DNA of 64,000 nt from Cristatella mucedo (lineage: Eukaryota; Bryozoa; Phylactolaemata; Cristatellidae): positions 496,001-560,000 of the forward strand of contig WPIO01000019.1 in the NCBI GenBank assembly GCA_009760855.2, written 5' to 3'. The notes under the pieces are model-generated. The model saw nothing but the letters and a program-made list of their open reading frames with translations. It searched no databases and had not been told where the DNA came from. Of the stretch, positions 39,501 to 52,200 are shown piece by piece (positions within the stretch are counted from its first letter, which is position 1; every line of letters begins with the position of its first letter). The position numbers and the translations under genes were made by a program.

Positions 39501-42418
39501 CCTTTTTTCTATAGCGACCGAAGAGCCTTTACGGCTATCACCACCGCTTGCAGTGCGACAAAGGATCGCCCACCGCAGGATTCGAACCCACGACATTAGG
39601 ACCGAGGTCGTGAAAAGCAACCACCTTACCTAGTGTGCCATGCTCTCTTTGCTGTCAATGCACGATGGCAGGCTTGTCTGGCAACTCGTGGAATAGGAGA
39701 GTACAAGCTGAAGTAGAGCGAATGTTGACTCTAGACCGTAGGAAAGGTATTCGTGAGTATAGGCATACTGACAGGTTAGTCTACTCGTGGTGTGGTCCTG
39801 ACACACGGGAGACTTCTGGAAGACACAACAGCAACGATGTGGTAATCTTTTGAATTCATTTTTAATGCTTTTAAATGGTTTGCCACTAAATCATGCCGGT
39901 TGGGCTAAGATTTCATTCGCTTATCAGAAGAGCCAGGAAGCCACGTCGAAATTGTCTAGATCAGAGTCCCCCCTCCAATTATCTGCAGGAGCAAATCTGT
40001 AAAATTTATGAAGCCAAGTTTTTTTTATGAAGCAGCAGCTAGGCAATATGAGCTGGATCTTCTGTAAGCAGCTGTAGCATCTCTGTCCAATTTTCATGGG
40101 GCGAAACACAGATGACCCTAATTATAATCCTATCATTAGTATGGTTATTAACAGCAGCAAGCATGAAGCTCTCGCCAATCCATCAGTTCATTAAATTTTT
40201 TGATGAGTAGCTTGGTAATCGTATCAGCTTGTCATGCCCTTGAGTCACTGTCTTTGTTTCTTGCTGCAGTTCGTGTAGGAATTGGCAGAAGCCAGACTGC
40301 CATCAATTAAGTCCAGCTGGCTTCCTACCCGGTCTATATAGCAGCTCTCCGGCGAGGCCCGACTTCCCAGCAACATGAGGGATGTAGAACACATGATTGA
40401 TTAGAGCAGTTTTAGGCAGCCGTGGATAGCACGTGCAAATCGCTGGAATATCTTTTTAAGACCCGTATTTCGCACCTGAATAGAGGGGGAGGCTCCCAGT
40501 GCTATGGCACTCGTGTGACTGCTTCTGTGCATCTCTAATGGTGGTAACCTGTCTGGCATTGATAATATGGGCAAGGAACTCAGTTTAGTCGAGCTAGCTC
40601 ATGAATTGTTCATCGGTCTACTTAGAGGTAGCAGAACCGATGGCCTCTTTAATAAATGGTTTCTTCGATATGCATGAATATTAAGAAATCGGAATACTAG
40701 CTAAGGTAACGAACAATTGTGAGCATGACCTTGCTCGTGAACATTGCTCGACCTAGTTTTGTGGTTTTAAAAACAACTGGTCACTTGGCTTAAATGTAGT
40801 TAAGCGACCAGAGTCAAAATGAGCCGCCGCTCTGTGTGCCCGGAAGTTAGAACCTGCAGTGGTCTCACATGAACTCACTTCGTCCGATAGTTTTTGTACC
40901 ATCATCGAGGCCCTCAGTTGGACAGTTGCATCTCTCATTTCTCTTCCAGTTGGCTTGAATCCTTTGCTTGCTCGGATTCTGCATATAGCTAGTCTGCCAG
41001 TACTAGTCGCGAGGCTGCTCATTGTGGGCAGAAGTATTTTTATGAAACTTGCTTGCTGGCTCTTATATTAGCAGGTATATCAGGGTTGCTTGCTGTTCGT
41101 AGGTGACAGCAATAGCAAAATGTATTACTCTTGTAAGGGAGCGCCGATTCTCTGTCGTTGGGCTGAGCGACTTCCTGCTGCACGTATTTGTAATAGTGGG
41201 GTAACTTCAACTGAATACGTGCTCAAAAAACGGTATGGCAGCATTACAGTAGCTTGGTTCATGAGCTTGAGCTTCGCTCTGCTATTTAGGGGGATGCTGC
41301 TGTCTAGGTTACCCTAATTGTTCTGTTGTAGGGGCTGAGGTATGCCCACCCCTCGGCTGTCCAAGCTAACTAATTACTTTAAGCATAGACCCCCCCCCAT
41401 AGGAAGGGGCTTACGTGACAGCAAGACGTCGATATTGCTTCTCTGGTCCCTTCCTGTGCTTTGCACTAGGCATGGCTCTGGGTTCGAGCTTCACTCCAAA
41501 CAATTTCCTCATCATCTTTGTCTGGGCCTGTTAGTACCTGCCGAAGGGCATATATGGGCCAAATTGCAGTCTGGCAGCCCGAATGCCCAGTGGTGGCTTG
41601 AAGCAGCCGGCTGCTGCCAGGTGCCAGCCCACCCGACTGTCGCCTGTTTATGTCTGCTGCCGAGTAGGGAGCACGGAGACAAACCTGGGAGCAGGAGTTG
41701 TTAAGACTTGTCCTGCTCCTCCTCCTCCTCCTCCTCCTCCTCCTCCTCCTCCTCCTCCTCCTCCTCCTCCTCCTCCTCCTTCTCCTCCTCCTCCTCCTCC
41801 TCCCTCCTCCCCTCCTCCTTCTCCTCCTCCTTTTCGGTCACGTTGGCGTGCCTTTTGAGAAAGCACATCTTGTGTGGCTAGCTAGCTGCACTTAATAACC
41901 AGTTCATCGAAAGTAGCTGACATAAGCATTCCCAAGGTGTGTGTGAAGCCATTATTTATTACTTTGGAGTGGTTGGGGGTTTACCTTTAAAGTCGCAAAG
42001 AGGCTAGCAGCATGTTAGCCTGTCAACTTTTATAATCGCTCAACCGATATTATCTCACATCTTTGGGCGATGTCATTGAACCTATATATAATGTAATGTA
42101 TCTCCATCTGTAACTCCACAAAGTCATAAAGACCATGTGGGTGTTACACAGGAGAGTTTAGTATAGCGCACTCACAGCCTGAGCGGCTTTCGGTACGCAT
42201 TCGGTACCCGACAGACTTCGTCTCACGCAACAAAGAGAAAGTGGGAAGCTTAGCAGAGTCGTGAGAGCAGTTGAGGTAATGAGTAGCATGGAAGTAGCAG
42301 CACAGGACCGCTGAAAAGGATGAGCCATAGTCGGCAGTAGGAGAGTAGTTGTCGTTTGGTAACTCAAGACTGTCAAGTCTGTGCTAGGCCCACTTTTAAT
42401 AGGGGGCGTTTATGTGTG

Positions 42419-42489
<71 letters not shown>

Positions 42490-45400
42490 ATGCTTATGTG
42501 TTTTTTGATGCATAATAATAATAATAAGATGCATAATAATAATAATTCACTTGATAAAGCACCCTCAGAGAATCTAATCTCTCTAGGCGCTTTACATTTG
42601 CTGTAAAGTGAAATGCAATTGAATGGTAAGTAAAATCATGCTTGAAAAACAAACGAAATGAATAATATGGTTAGGGGTGACATGCACAGGGTCAGCATGC
42701 AAATGTGGTTAGTGGCAGCATGCACAGTGTCAGCACGCATAAGCACATCAAGGACGAATCACAGGGACCCACTAAATGCATGGTCTAGCTGCTCAGCCCT
42801 TTCGGAGTAGACTCTTCTCTTGGCTACGAATGTTGATGCCCCCCTCACCCGTGATCAGGCTTATGCCAAGTCTCTCAGTGTATGGGCAGCATGTTACTTT
42901 GTTGCTCAATCATTAGTAGTCCCATTCTCTGGCTATCTACAGCGTCTGCATAATGTGCCATTTTGTGGTATGCACACTGAAGGCTTGCCAGTCTTGGTGC
43001 TGCATTAAAACAATTGATCTGTTGGCTAGTCAATAATGATGCATATTGATTTTAATGGTGCAGCTGTCATAGGTTAGTGGGCACCTGCTGCCACTGTGGC
43101 CCTCATGCAGACAGTAGGCATGCTGTGCTGGCGTTGTTTTGCTTTCAATTACGTAATGAATTAGGTTGTTACAATTTTACACTAAATACCGGGCAGCAGG
43201 CATATACATTGACTACTCCGGAAGGGTGAACTGCTTGGGGCAATTCTTGTGAGCTGATTTGAGCTCTCATCCTGGAGCAGGAATTCTCTGCCAGCCTAGT
43301 GAGAACCGTGACAGCCCAAAATCTTCCAAGTCATCAGTCGTGCTGATCTTCTTTCGGTGGACTCCGATAGAGCACAGCATCTATTGGAAATAGAGCTTAA
43401 TTTGAGTGTAGAGCTGGCAACAGTGGTTGCATAACTAAACCCAGAGCTGTTTCTTGTTGCTCGAGAGTTCTGTTAAAGGCTTTCGTATTATTGTATAGCT
43501 GGCCACTTGTATAATATAATAATAATACTTATATGAAAGGGTCTTGACATGTTGTCAGACCAGTTACTCCTGTATTACAAGTGGCTCGTCAGGTTAATTT
43601 AGAGAGACTCCTTGCCATGTCTGTGTTACCTCACGGGCACCTTGAGCAGACCTTTTACCACTTGTTTCAGTTGGCGGTATATTTTCTCATGACTGCAAGC
43701 TTTCATTACCTTTCAGTCATATTTTGAGCAACTTGCCACTAAATGGGCTTTCTGTATTTCGTGCGCAAAGTTTGTAGCTTCGAGCCCTTTGGAATCGAAA
43801 TCGCTGTGTCCGAATGAGCTCTTGACAGTGGGAGGTGCTGGATGGTATGGATTGCATGATTGCTAGCTGCAGTCTGATCTCAAGCTATTGCGGTTGCAAA
43901 TTAATACTCTGGCATCAGCCTGTGCTCCCCCCCCCGTTATGATCTTTGAAGGCTGTCAGCTTGCTTGCATACGTGGCAATAGCAAATAAAATGCCAAAAT
44001 TAATGGCATGCCCCACACACTCACTCGTGATCTGTGTGCAAGCATGCTCTCGCATCTGTTCGATGGGTATTTTGTAAGATGACGCTATGAAAATGGTGTG
44101 GTAGAAGTATTGCTACCATTTAATTTGTGTAACACCGTCAGCATGAAGATGTAAATAGTTAGCTTTAGCCTATACACCGGCCTCTTGCCGACTGTGGGAC
44201 CATAGCCTTCTCATCCATTAGTAATTAGAATGACTGAAGACATGCATGAGATAACCCTTTATCTTTTATTCACTCTGCAGAAGAGATAACATCTGCATTC
44301 AGGCGTTTCGGACCACTGATGGTTGACTGGCCTCACAAAGCCGAGAGCAAATCATATTTTCCACCCAAAGGTAAGTCTGTTGACTGCTTGTAGTGCACCT
44401 TGGCACGTGGTACTCGTCTGCTTGGAATGTGTGCCGATGGTCCCATGAAGTGCATACTGGAGGATTGAGCTGCATCAAGTGCCTGCTGCCTCATTGTTAT
44501 TAGCTCGGATGATAATGATAGTACTGTCCATTGTTCTTTTTTTCCTGGCCTCTGCAGAACCAAAGCATACAAATTCGTGCAGGATTCTGCTTTGCAATGC
44601 TTGCAGATGGGAAACTGGTTGTCTCGTTTTTCGAGCAGACCGTTATGTGCAAGCACCTGTTGTGTATCATGGCTGTAACTTCGATTGAAGCCGTCACATT
44701 TTTTGTTCCTTTTTTGTTAGAGTAAATTGTTGTCGATGGAATTTACTTCCATTGCTAGTGGAACAAAGATATGTCCCCTTCATTTTGGAGAATCTGCGTG
44801 GCATCCTGTTCGCTTGAACTCGTGATGGGTGTGTGTTATTTGTGAGTTATGATTGGTGAGTGTTGGTGTCAGATTGTCAGACTAGTTTCTTAGTGTCTCG
44901 TATGCATGCTAGTTTATCCTTTCGTTTGTATCTCAATGTACATTTTATGATGCCCAAAGCTGCACGTGAGGCTCAGCGTTTGCTGGCAGTGCTTTCTTCA
45001 TCAATGATGCCCATGTGCTGCGTTCAGCATGTTGCCAGCTTAGGGCGATCTTCATCTACAGAAGAGAAATGGTTAGTGTGTATTTATTAATGCAATTTCG
45101 GTGGCCACTGGAATGTTGTGGTACCACCTGGCTGGTCATAGGTGTTGTCTGTGCACAATGGCCTGTTTACTGTACTAATGTGATATAAAACATCTCCTTT
45201 ACAGGTTTAATGCAAAAATATTTTCTGTGGTTCTTTCACACACACACTGGCCACTGAGAATTCTGGGTCCCAAGCTGTTCTGATACCAGGTCGCTACATT
45301 GTGCAAAATGTAAAACAGCTATCAGCTACTGCTGCTAAGTACAAAGTGCAGTTGGCAGCATAGTCTGCTCGTACACATATCTATCCCTCACTTACCTTAG

Positions 45401-46168
45401 CATGTGCTATCGGGCTATCGTTGACTTCGACTCTACTTAGCTAGCACAGCAGCATGGGATTTGGGTTTCGATCGATTGTCTTGGCTCAGGGCTCTCTGTT
45501 CTGGCCCTATATAGCTATACAAGTGGTTTTTGCAGATGTCATGGTTCAGATGGTTTCTTATTAAGTCGCATAGGATTTAACAGAACAAACAGTCTGCTAT
45601 TTAATCCTGAGCTATAGGCATGAGGCCTGGGGTATGCGTCTGCTTTAATGTATCACAGAAGATACATCTGCAACTTTCTAATTGACTTAATTGCATCCTA
45701 TTAATCATAGCCTTCCTTCTGAGCTTGTTGTGCAAGCTACTCACTAGTACCAAGCTATTTATGTTACATCAGAGCACGACGGTAGCCGATAATAGAGCGA
45801 ATACGTTTTGACGACTTTGTTGTCCTTTGCTGGTTCAGCCGACATGTTTTACTGGCTGCAGGCTGTATCGACCTCTGCAAATCAGCTAGTATCGACCTGT
45901 GGCTTCCAGCAATTCCAGTCGAATAGTAGTGAATGGGTTGGGGTTAGCTTGTAGCAGCCCTAGAGGTTGAAGAGGTATTTTAGGCTAGCGAGCTTTCGAG
46001 TTAACCTGTTTTGCTAAGAAATCTGTTGTTGGTTGCTGCCAGAAATGTTTATTGGTGGTTGCTGATCGAGAAAGAAGCTCGGTTAGTGGGCCCTGGCATG
46101 CAGTGAAGAAAATGGTGCTGCATGCATAGTGAAGGAGCATATCGGTGTGAGCAGTGCTGATCCACATC

Positions 46169-46225
<57 letters not shown>

Positions 46226-49200
46226 GTGTCCATTGAGAGGTTGCCGATTGGCTATCCATGCCTCTTTTTTGGCACCATTGGCAAGGCTTGAGGGTTTTAA
46301 AAGCCTCAGCAGAATTCTTAAAGTGCATCCGAAGTGCAGCAAGCTACTGGCATTGGGTTATGTTCGCAGCATGGTTAGTGCCTGTGACGTGTCATCTCTC
46401 CCTAGTCGAATGCACTACCCGACCCCAGTCAGCAGCCAATGTGTGCGTGGGCATGTGAGAGTTGTTGCTGAGCATGTGTTCACACCTGATGTGATGGCTG
46501 CAGCTGGCTAGTAGCTTTTGGCTCGCATCTCTGCCGTCTCCAGCAGTGTAGGAGCTGTCACTGCACCCAGCAGCTGCTAGCTACTTGCAGTGCAGGAGCA
46601 ACTTGAGAATGGACCGATGCACTCCAGCATTGGCTTTAGAAAGAGATGGGCTTTTGCAATGCTGAGCTCGATGGAATTTTTGCATAGAAGAAAATTCGCC
46701 TGGTTGAAAGAAGCAGTGCAAGAGAAGATTGTTAAGAAGAGAGGATCGAAAAGGCGATTGGCTCTCTTGAGTGATGGGTGGTGATGCAGCCCCAGCATAC
46801 GAAGCTGGCAAGGGTCTCTACGGTTTAAAGCACGAGAAGCAGAATGACCTGTGGCCAACAGTCGTAGGAGGCATGCATGAAATAATGAACTGAATTGTTG
46901 GTGCAAATCTGACATCCTTTGCCAGTGTGCAGGTCCTCTGGAGCTCGGTCAATAGCTTAGAAATAGGTCAGGTTGTGATTTAGGGCCTGACAACGGTTTT
47001 GTGTTTTGATGCGTTGTCTTTTTACAGTGAAGGCCAGTATAAGGTAGAGGCAAACGCCGGCTAATGTGGTTGATTGACAAAGTAGCACAGCTTTCGAAAT
47101 CAAGTGCTAGTTTGCATTGGCTCGATTTAACCTCAGGATAGACATCAATGATTGCATATTATTGAGTAGCCTCGATTATTTCAGAACTTCAATAAGATTG
47201 ATTACTGCCGTGCTTTGGCATTGAGGCAGTAAACGTGCTTGGTCTTATTGAGTAGTTTTATGAAGGTTATGCTTGCAAATGTTGAAGCCGAACCTCTTGC
47301 TCACTTGTTAGTCATTTCCTTATAAGAGAGTCGTCTGGATGAGCACTCTGATATTATAAATGCAGTCGCCGTCCATGTATATTTTTTATATTGACAATGG
47401 ATTTTATCGCTTATATTCCTACTGCAGGCTACTGTTTTCTGCTGTTTCAAGAGGAGCTGTCCGTTCAATCCCTCATAGATGCCTGCCTCCACGATGACAG
47501 TAAGATGTACTGGTGTGTCACTAGTCCGACTATGAAAGACAAGCCGGTAAGTAATACGCTCGCCATGATGCATGTGGAATATTTACTTGAAAGTTAGCCG
47601 TGCATGCTGTGTGCCGTCTTTTTTTATTCCTGTATGATTGATCGTGTACTTGGGTATCATTTCATATTGGTATTTCCTGAAGTAAAGCTACAAGCACACA
47701 CACACACACACACACATCTTGCAACTTATTAAGATAAGTTAAGGTATTTATTTTGTTCTGCTTTGGTTTTCTGCCTGAAATTGCTATTACATTGTCATTC
47801 TGTTACATTTCCGACAATCGGGTTTGTAACCCGATGTGCATAATGAGAAACGATATGCAGTTGACTTGTCAGAGCATTGAGTACAGCAAGATTCAAAGAT
47901 TCTCGCCTGTATCCTCGAAGCCGCTCAGCCTATGCCTTCTTTGTATCCAGCTAGGCTGCTGCACTGTGTTCACTCATGAAAGTAAACTGGCTCTTCCTTG
48001 TTGACTCGAACCGTTTGAAACCTTGAAAAGCACAGCTGCCATTCATGTGCTGCAATCCAGCTATTTTACCTTTTTGGATAAGAGCACTCTATTTCTTACT
48101 TTGATAGGCCACTATTACTTTGATAGGCTACTTCCTCTTGTATTGTTTTCTCAACCATTGTTCTGAATTTTTGTTTTTTCGCTTGTTGTGAGAGATGTGA
48201 ATTGCTAGCAGGCACATGCACATAGAAAAAGTATGGGAGGCTAGCTCACTGAATGACTGCAGGTCGGCATCGTGTCTCAGGTCCTTGTGTTCCTATTAAC
48301 TGACTTTTCCTCCCTGCTGCCTTGAGACAGTATGAGATAGGGCTCCAGCAGCACTGGTCAGATAAATATTCCTTACCTGGGGACAGTTCTCCATAGGCAT
48401 CTAAAACCAGCTGAACAACATAGCTCATCGGGTTTGCTTACTTTATTTGGATTAGCCATGATCGCAGGTAATTATCTCCATCTGAAATCCACAAAGCCAT
48501 AAAGACTATGTGGGTGTTACACAAGAGAGTTTTATATAGCGAGCTCACAGCCTGAGTGGCTTTCGATACGCATTCGGTAGCCAACAGGCTTCATCTCACG
48601 TAACAAACAGAAAGTGGGAAGCATAGCAGTCAGGAAAGCAGTTGAGGTAGTGAGTAGTATGGAAGGAAGTAGCAGCTCCGGACTGCTGAAAAGGATGAGC
48701 CATAGTCGGCAGCAGGAGAGTAGTTGTCATTGCCTAAGAATTTTGGAAGCAAGTTCCACAGTCTAGGACCTGCAGAGCTAAAGTTTCTGTCGCCAACGGT
48801 CTTTAAGTAGAGTAATGGAAAAGCTAATTTATTATATTATACAAGACTTGAGGGCACAAGGAGGCTGAAAATGGTCAAGAAGTTCAGCCAGGTATGGAGG
48901 AGCCATGCTGTGGTGGGCCTTGTGGGTCAGCATAAGAACTATTTCCTCTGTATCCCTTGATCAACCAGCAGCCATCTAGCAGCTCTTCTAGAAAAGGAGA
49001 CACGTGGTCAAACCTCTGGGATTTGCAAACTAGCCTTGGACCCATATTCATAGCCATCTGCAGGAGCCTAGATGTTTTTGTCAATAGCCCAGCCAAAAGG
49101 AAATTACAATAATCAAGCCGAGGCAGAACGTAGGAGCTAGTTAAATTTTTGCAAGCCACCGTGGAAGACAGATCCTAATCTTAGATAGGGATCAGACGTG

Positions 49201-52200
49201 ATGGCTAGCTGTAGAAGCAGTCTTCTGAATGAAGCTTTTAAAATTTAGGCAGCTGTCGATAACGACACCTAAATTTCGAGCACACGGTGATGGTCGCACA
49301 ACAACATCACCTATTAGAAGAGGCCTCCTAATCCAGCCACACGCTTAGGGTGTCCTATGAGCAGCAGTTCGGTTTTATCGTCATATATTTTAAAGATGGC
49401 GATCCAAATCTATCCCGTGTGATCTAGGGTGCATCCAATGGGCCAATTCTTGGTAATGGTCTGATTTATCTTGTTTATAATTCGATCATCTTTAATGAAA
49501 TTAATTGATGTGATTTAGTTTGTGCAAAAGTTGTTGGTTTGACTCATGCATATGCTGAATCCGTGTATTTCGTCCATCGATGACATCGTTGAACCTAGCG
49601 ATGTACAGTGTGAATCAATGATATAGCTTTACATATTGACTAAATGGAGGGGCTGGCATTAGGCTGCCCAATAGTTGCTGCATGATTGCTGGGTTTGGTT
49701 TCCTTTTTTATGTTCATGGTCTGTAACATTTTAAAGCATCTTAAAAGTACTCACCTCTCGAATAGGGTTACACATTGTTAGTTTCACTGCATGAAACCAG
49801 TGCATGCCGGGATCACAATTACCCTATGGCCATCTTTATTTGTCCTTGTGGTGTTTTGGTCTTGCTTTAAAGACCTCGACTGTTAGAGTGCTTCCATTAT
49901 TTTCCCAAAACTATGCTCGTGTTGATCTTGGTCAGCTCTGCCATAACGGTTGATATTTGTGCATTTCGCGCGGAAAGTTTGCCTGAGCCCTTTTTTCTAC
50001 TGGGATTAGATGGCTGGGAGATAAAAGAAATGCACGTTTTAGATTTTGCTAGTAGACCATGAATTTTTTTTATTGATGTAGGTAATGTGGTAGACTTTGC
50101 TATATTTGATGCCAAGTTACTGCCTTTGCTGTGCTGTAAATGGCTAGTAGGAAGGCATTATGATTTCATTTCTGTCATTCTTACTATTAATCATTCACAT
50201 ATATTGTTATGTCACTTTACTGATAAGTATTTGCATATACTATGTGTATCATCAAATGACCGGCATTCATCGTTAGCTGTTTCTTCTTGTGCAGGTGCAA
50301 ATACGGCCATGGAATCTCAGTGATTCGGACTATGTCATGGATGGTTCACAGCCCCTAGATCCACGCAAGACAATTTTTGTTGGAGGAGTGCCAAGACCTC
50401 TGCGTGCAAGTAAATACACCTGGTTGCTTGAAATGCTGGCTGCTGCAGGTGGCTGTATACTAAATCAGCTGTGCTGTATTTCATGCAAGGAGGCTCCCCA
50501 CTTGCTGGTGGTGACTTATGTTTCACACTGCTAGCCCCTGCAGTTTGCTCGATGTTAGTATTAAACTCTAGTTTCGGTGCATTCCTGATTGTTTGCCTGT
50601 CAAGTATCTTTGTATAGCTGTCGACAACACATTCCCTTGCAAAATTTGGTCATATTTTAGTGGAGTTAGCTCTTATTATGGATCGGCTGTACGGCTGTGT
50701 CTGCTATGCTGGGATTGACACAGACCCGGAGCTGAAGTACCCGAAGGGAGCCGGCCGTGTAGCATTCTCGAATCAGCAGAGTTACATAGCAGCGATCAGT
50801 GCACGATTTGTTCAGCTTCAGCATGGAGAAATTGACAAAAGAGTAAGTTCGAAATTGTTGACGGCACAAGTTCTAGGTCTTTCTAAAATATTAGTTAACT
50901 CACGGTATGTTATTCTCATTGTAGAAAAGAGTCACTGCCTTCGTGTTATGCTTGGTATTTCTCCCACTTGATAGTATGGCATTTCTGTTGGGCTGTAAAA
51001 TATGCCGTTGTCGTGTTATGCTTGGTATTTCTCCCACTTGATAGTACGGCATTTCTGTTGGGCTGTAAAATATGCCGTTGTTTTCAGCCCGTTATGTTCC
51101 CACTTTGAGAGGTATTAGTCAGTTCTATGCCTTTATGGCCTAGTAATATGCGATCAAAGGCATTTATGGGAGTTCAAACCCTGCCGGGCTCAGCCGTGTC
51201 GAGAAGTAAACGAGCAGAAATCTCTCTTGTAGACTTGCAGCTCGTTAGTGTCAATGACTTGCAGTATCTACTGCTCATTAGGGTTAGAGACAGCTGAGTG
51301 CCTATTAACTGTTGCTGACCTTTCGATATGTGGAATCCCAGCCTTGCTCGTGCCAAATGTTTTGACATTGGGTATCTATTAGTTAATTTTTGACCATGTG
51401 GGTGCATTCCTAAGTGACTTTAGTAGTGGCAGGAATTTACAACTGTCCTATGATTTAACCCCATGCCCATAGGCCTGTACACTTACATACACAAGGGGCC
51501 ACATCCACACATGCATTAACAGGCGCACAGTTATTTAGGTAATCCTGTGTGTGTGTGTGTGCGCTCGTGCATACATACATACATACATACATGCATACAT
51601 GCATACACACATATATATGTATGTATGTATATACAAGTGTCTACTAATTAAAGCAAGAAAGTCCGTCCTTCTGTCCGTCGGTCATGCAGCAAGATGGCAC
51701 ACTTCTGTCCGTCGGCAAGATGACACAACATTGTCTTCCGGGGCGATACTACTGTGACTTAGCGAAGCGGGTCCACAGGCAGTGAGCTTTCGTGAAAATA
51801 TATAACACTAAATTGTATCCATATGTTGGTGTACCTCTATCACAAGTTTCTTACCACTGCCGATGCAGTAGCACCTGGAAGGTTGTAGTGGCTTCTCCAG
51901 TATTATCAACGTCAGCAAGCAACGCCAAGTATGACTTCCCAATGTAAACCGTGCATACATTTAATTATATGATCCATATTACCACAGTTCATCAAATAAT
52001 ATATTATCCCTCAACATTAGATTTATCATGATATCTTCAATGGAACACATGATGCACACACGGGTTGAGCAGAAACATCCCAAAAGCTTGTATGCCACCT
52101 CCAATTTGTATCGTTTGCTGAGAATAGTCGGGTGCTACATTTACAGCTAACCGTTCCAGGGAAACGGCTCTGCTCTGCAATGTTCTTCTCTATCCTCATA

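Noticed and set aside
47694-47715. Short (CA)n tract as a regulatory element
   Set aside because: About 11 units only, ordinary for this sequence.
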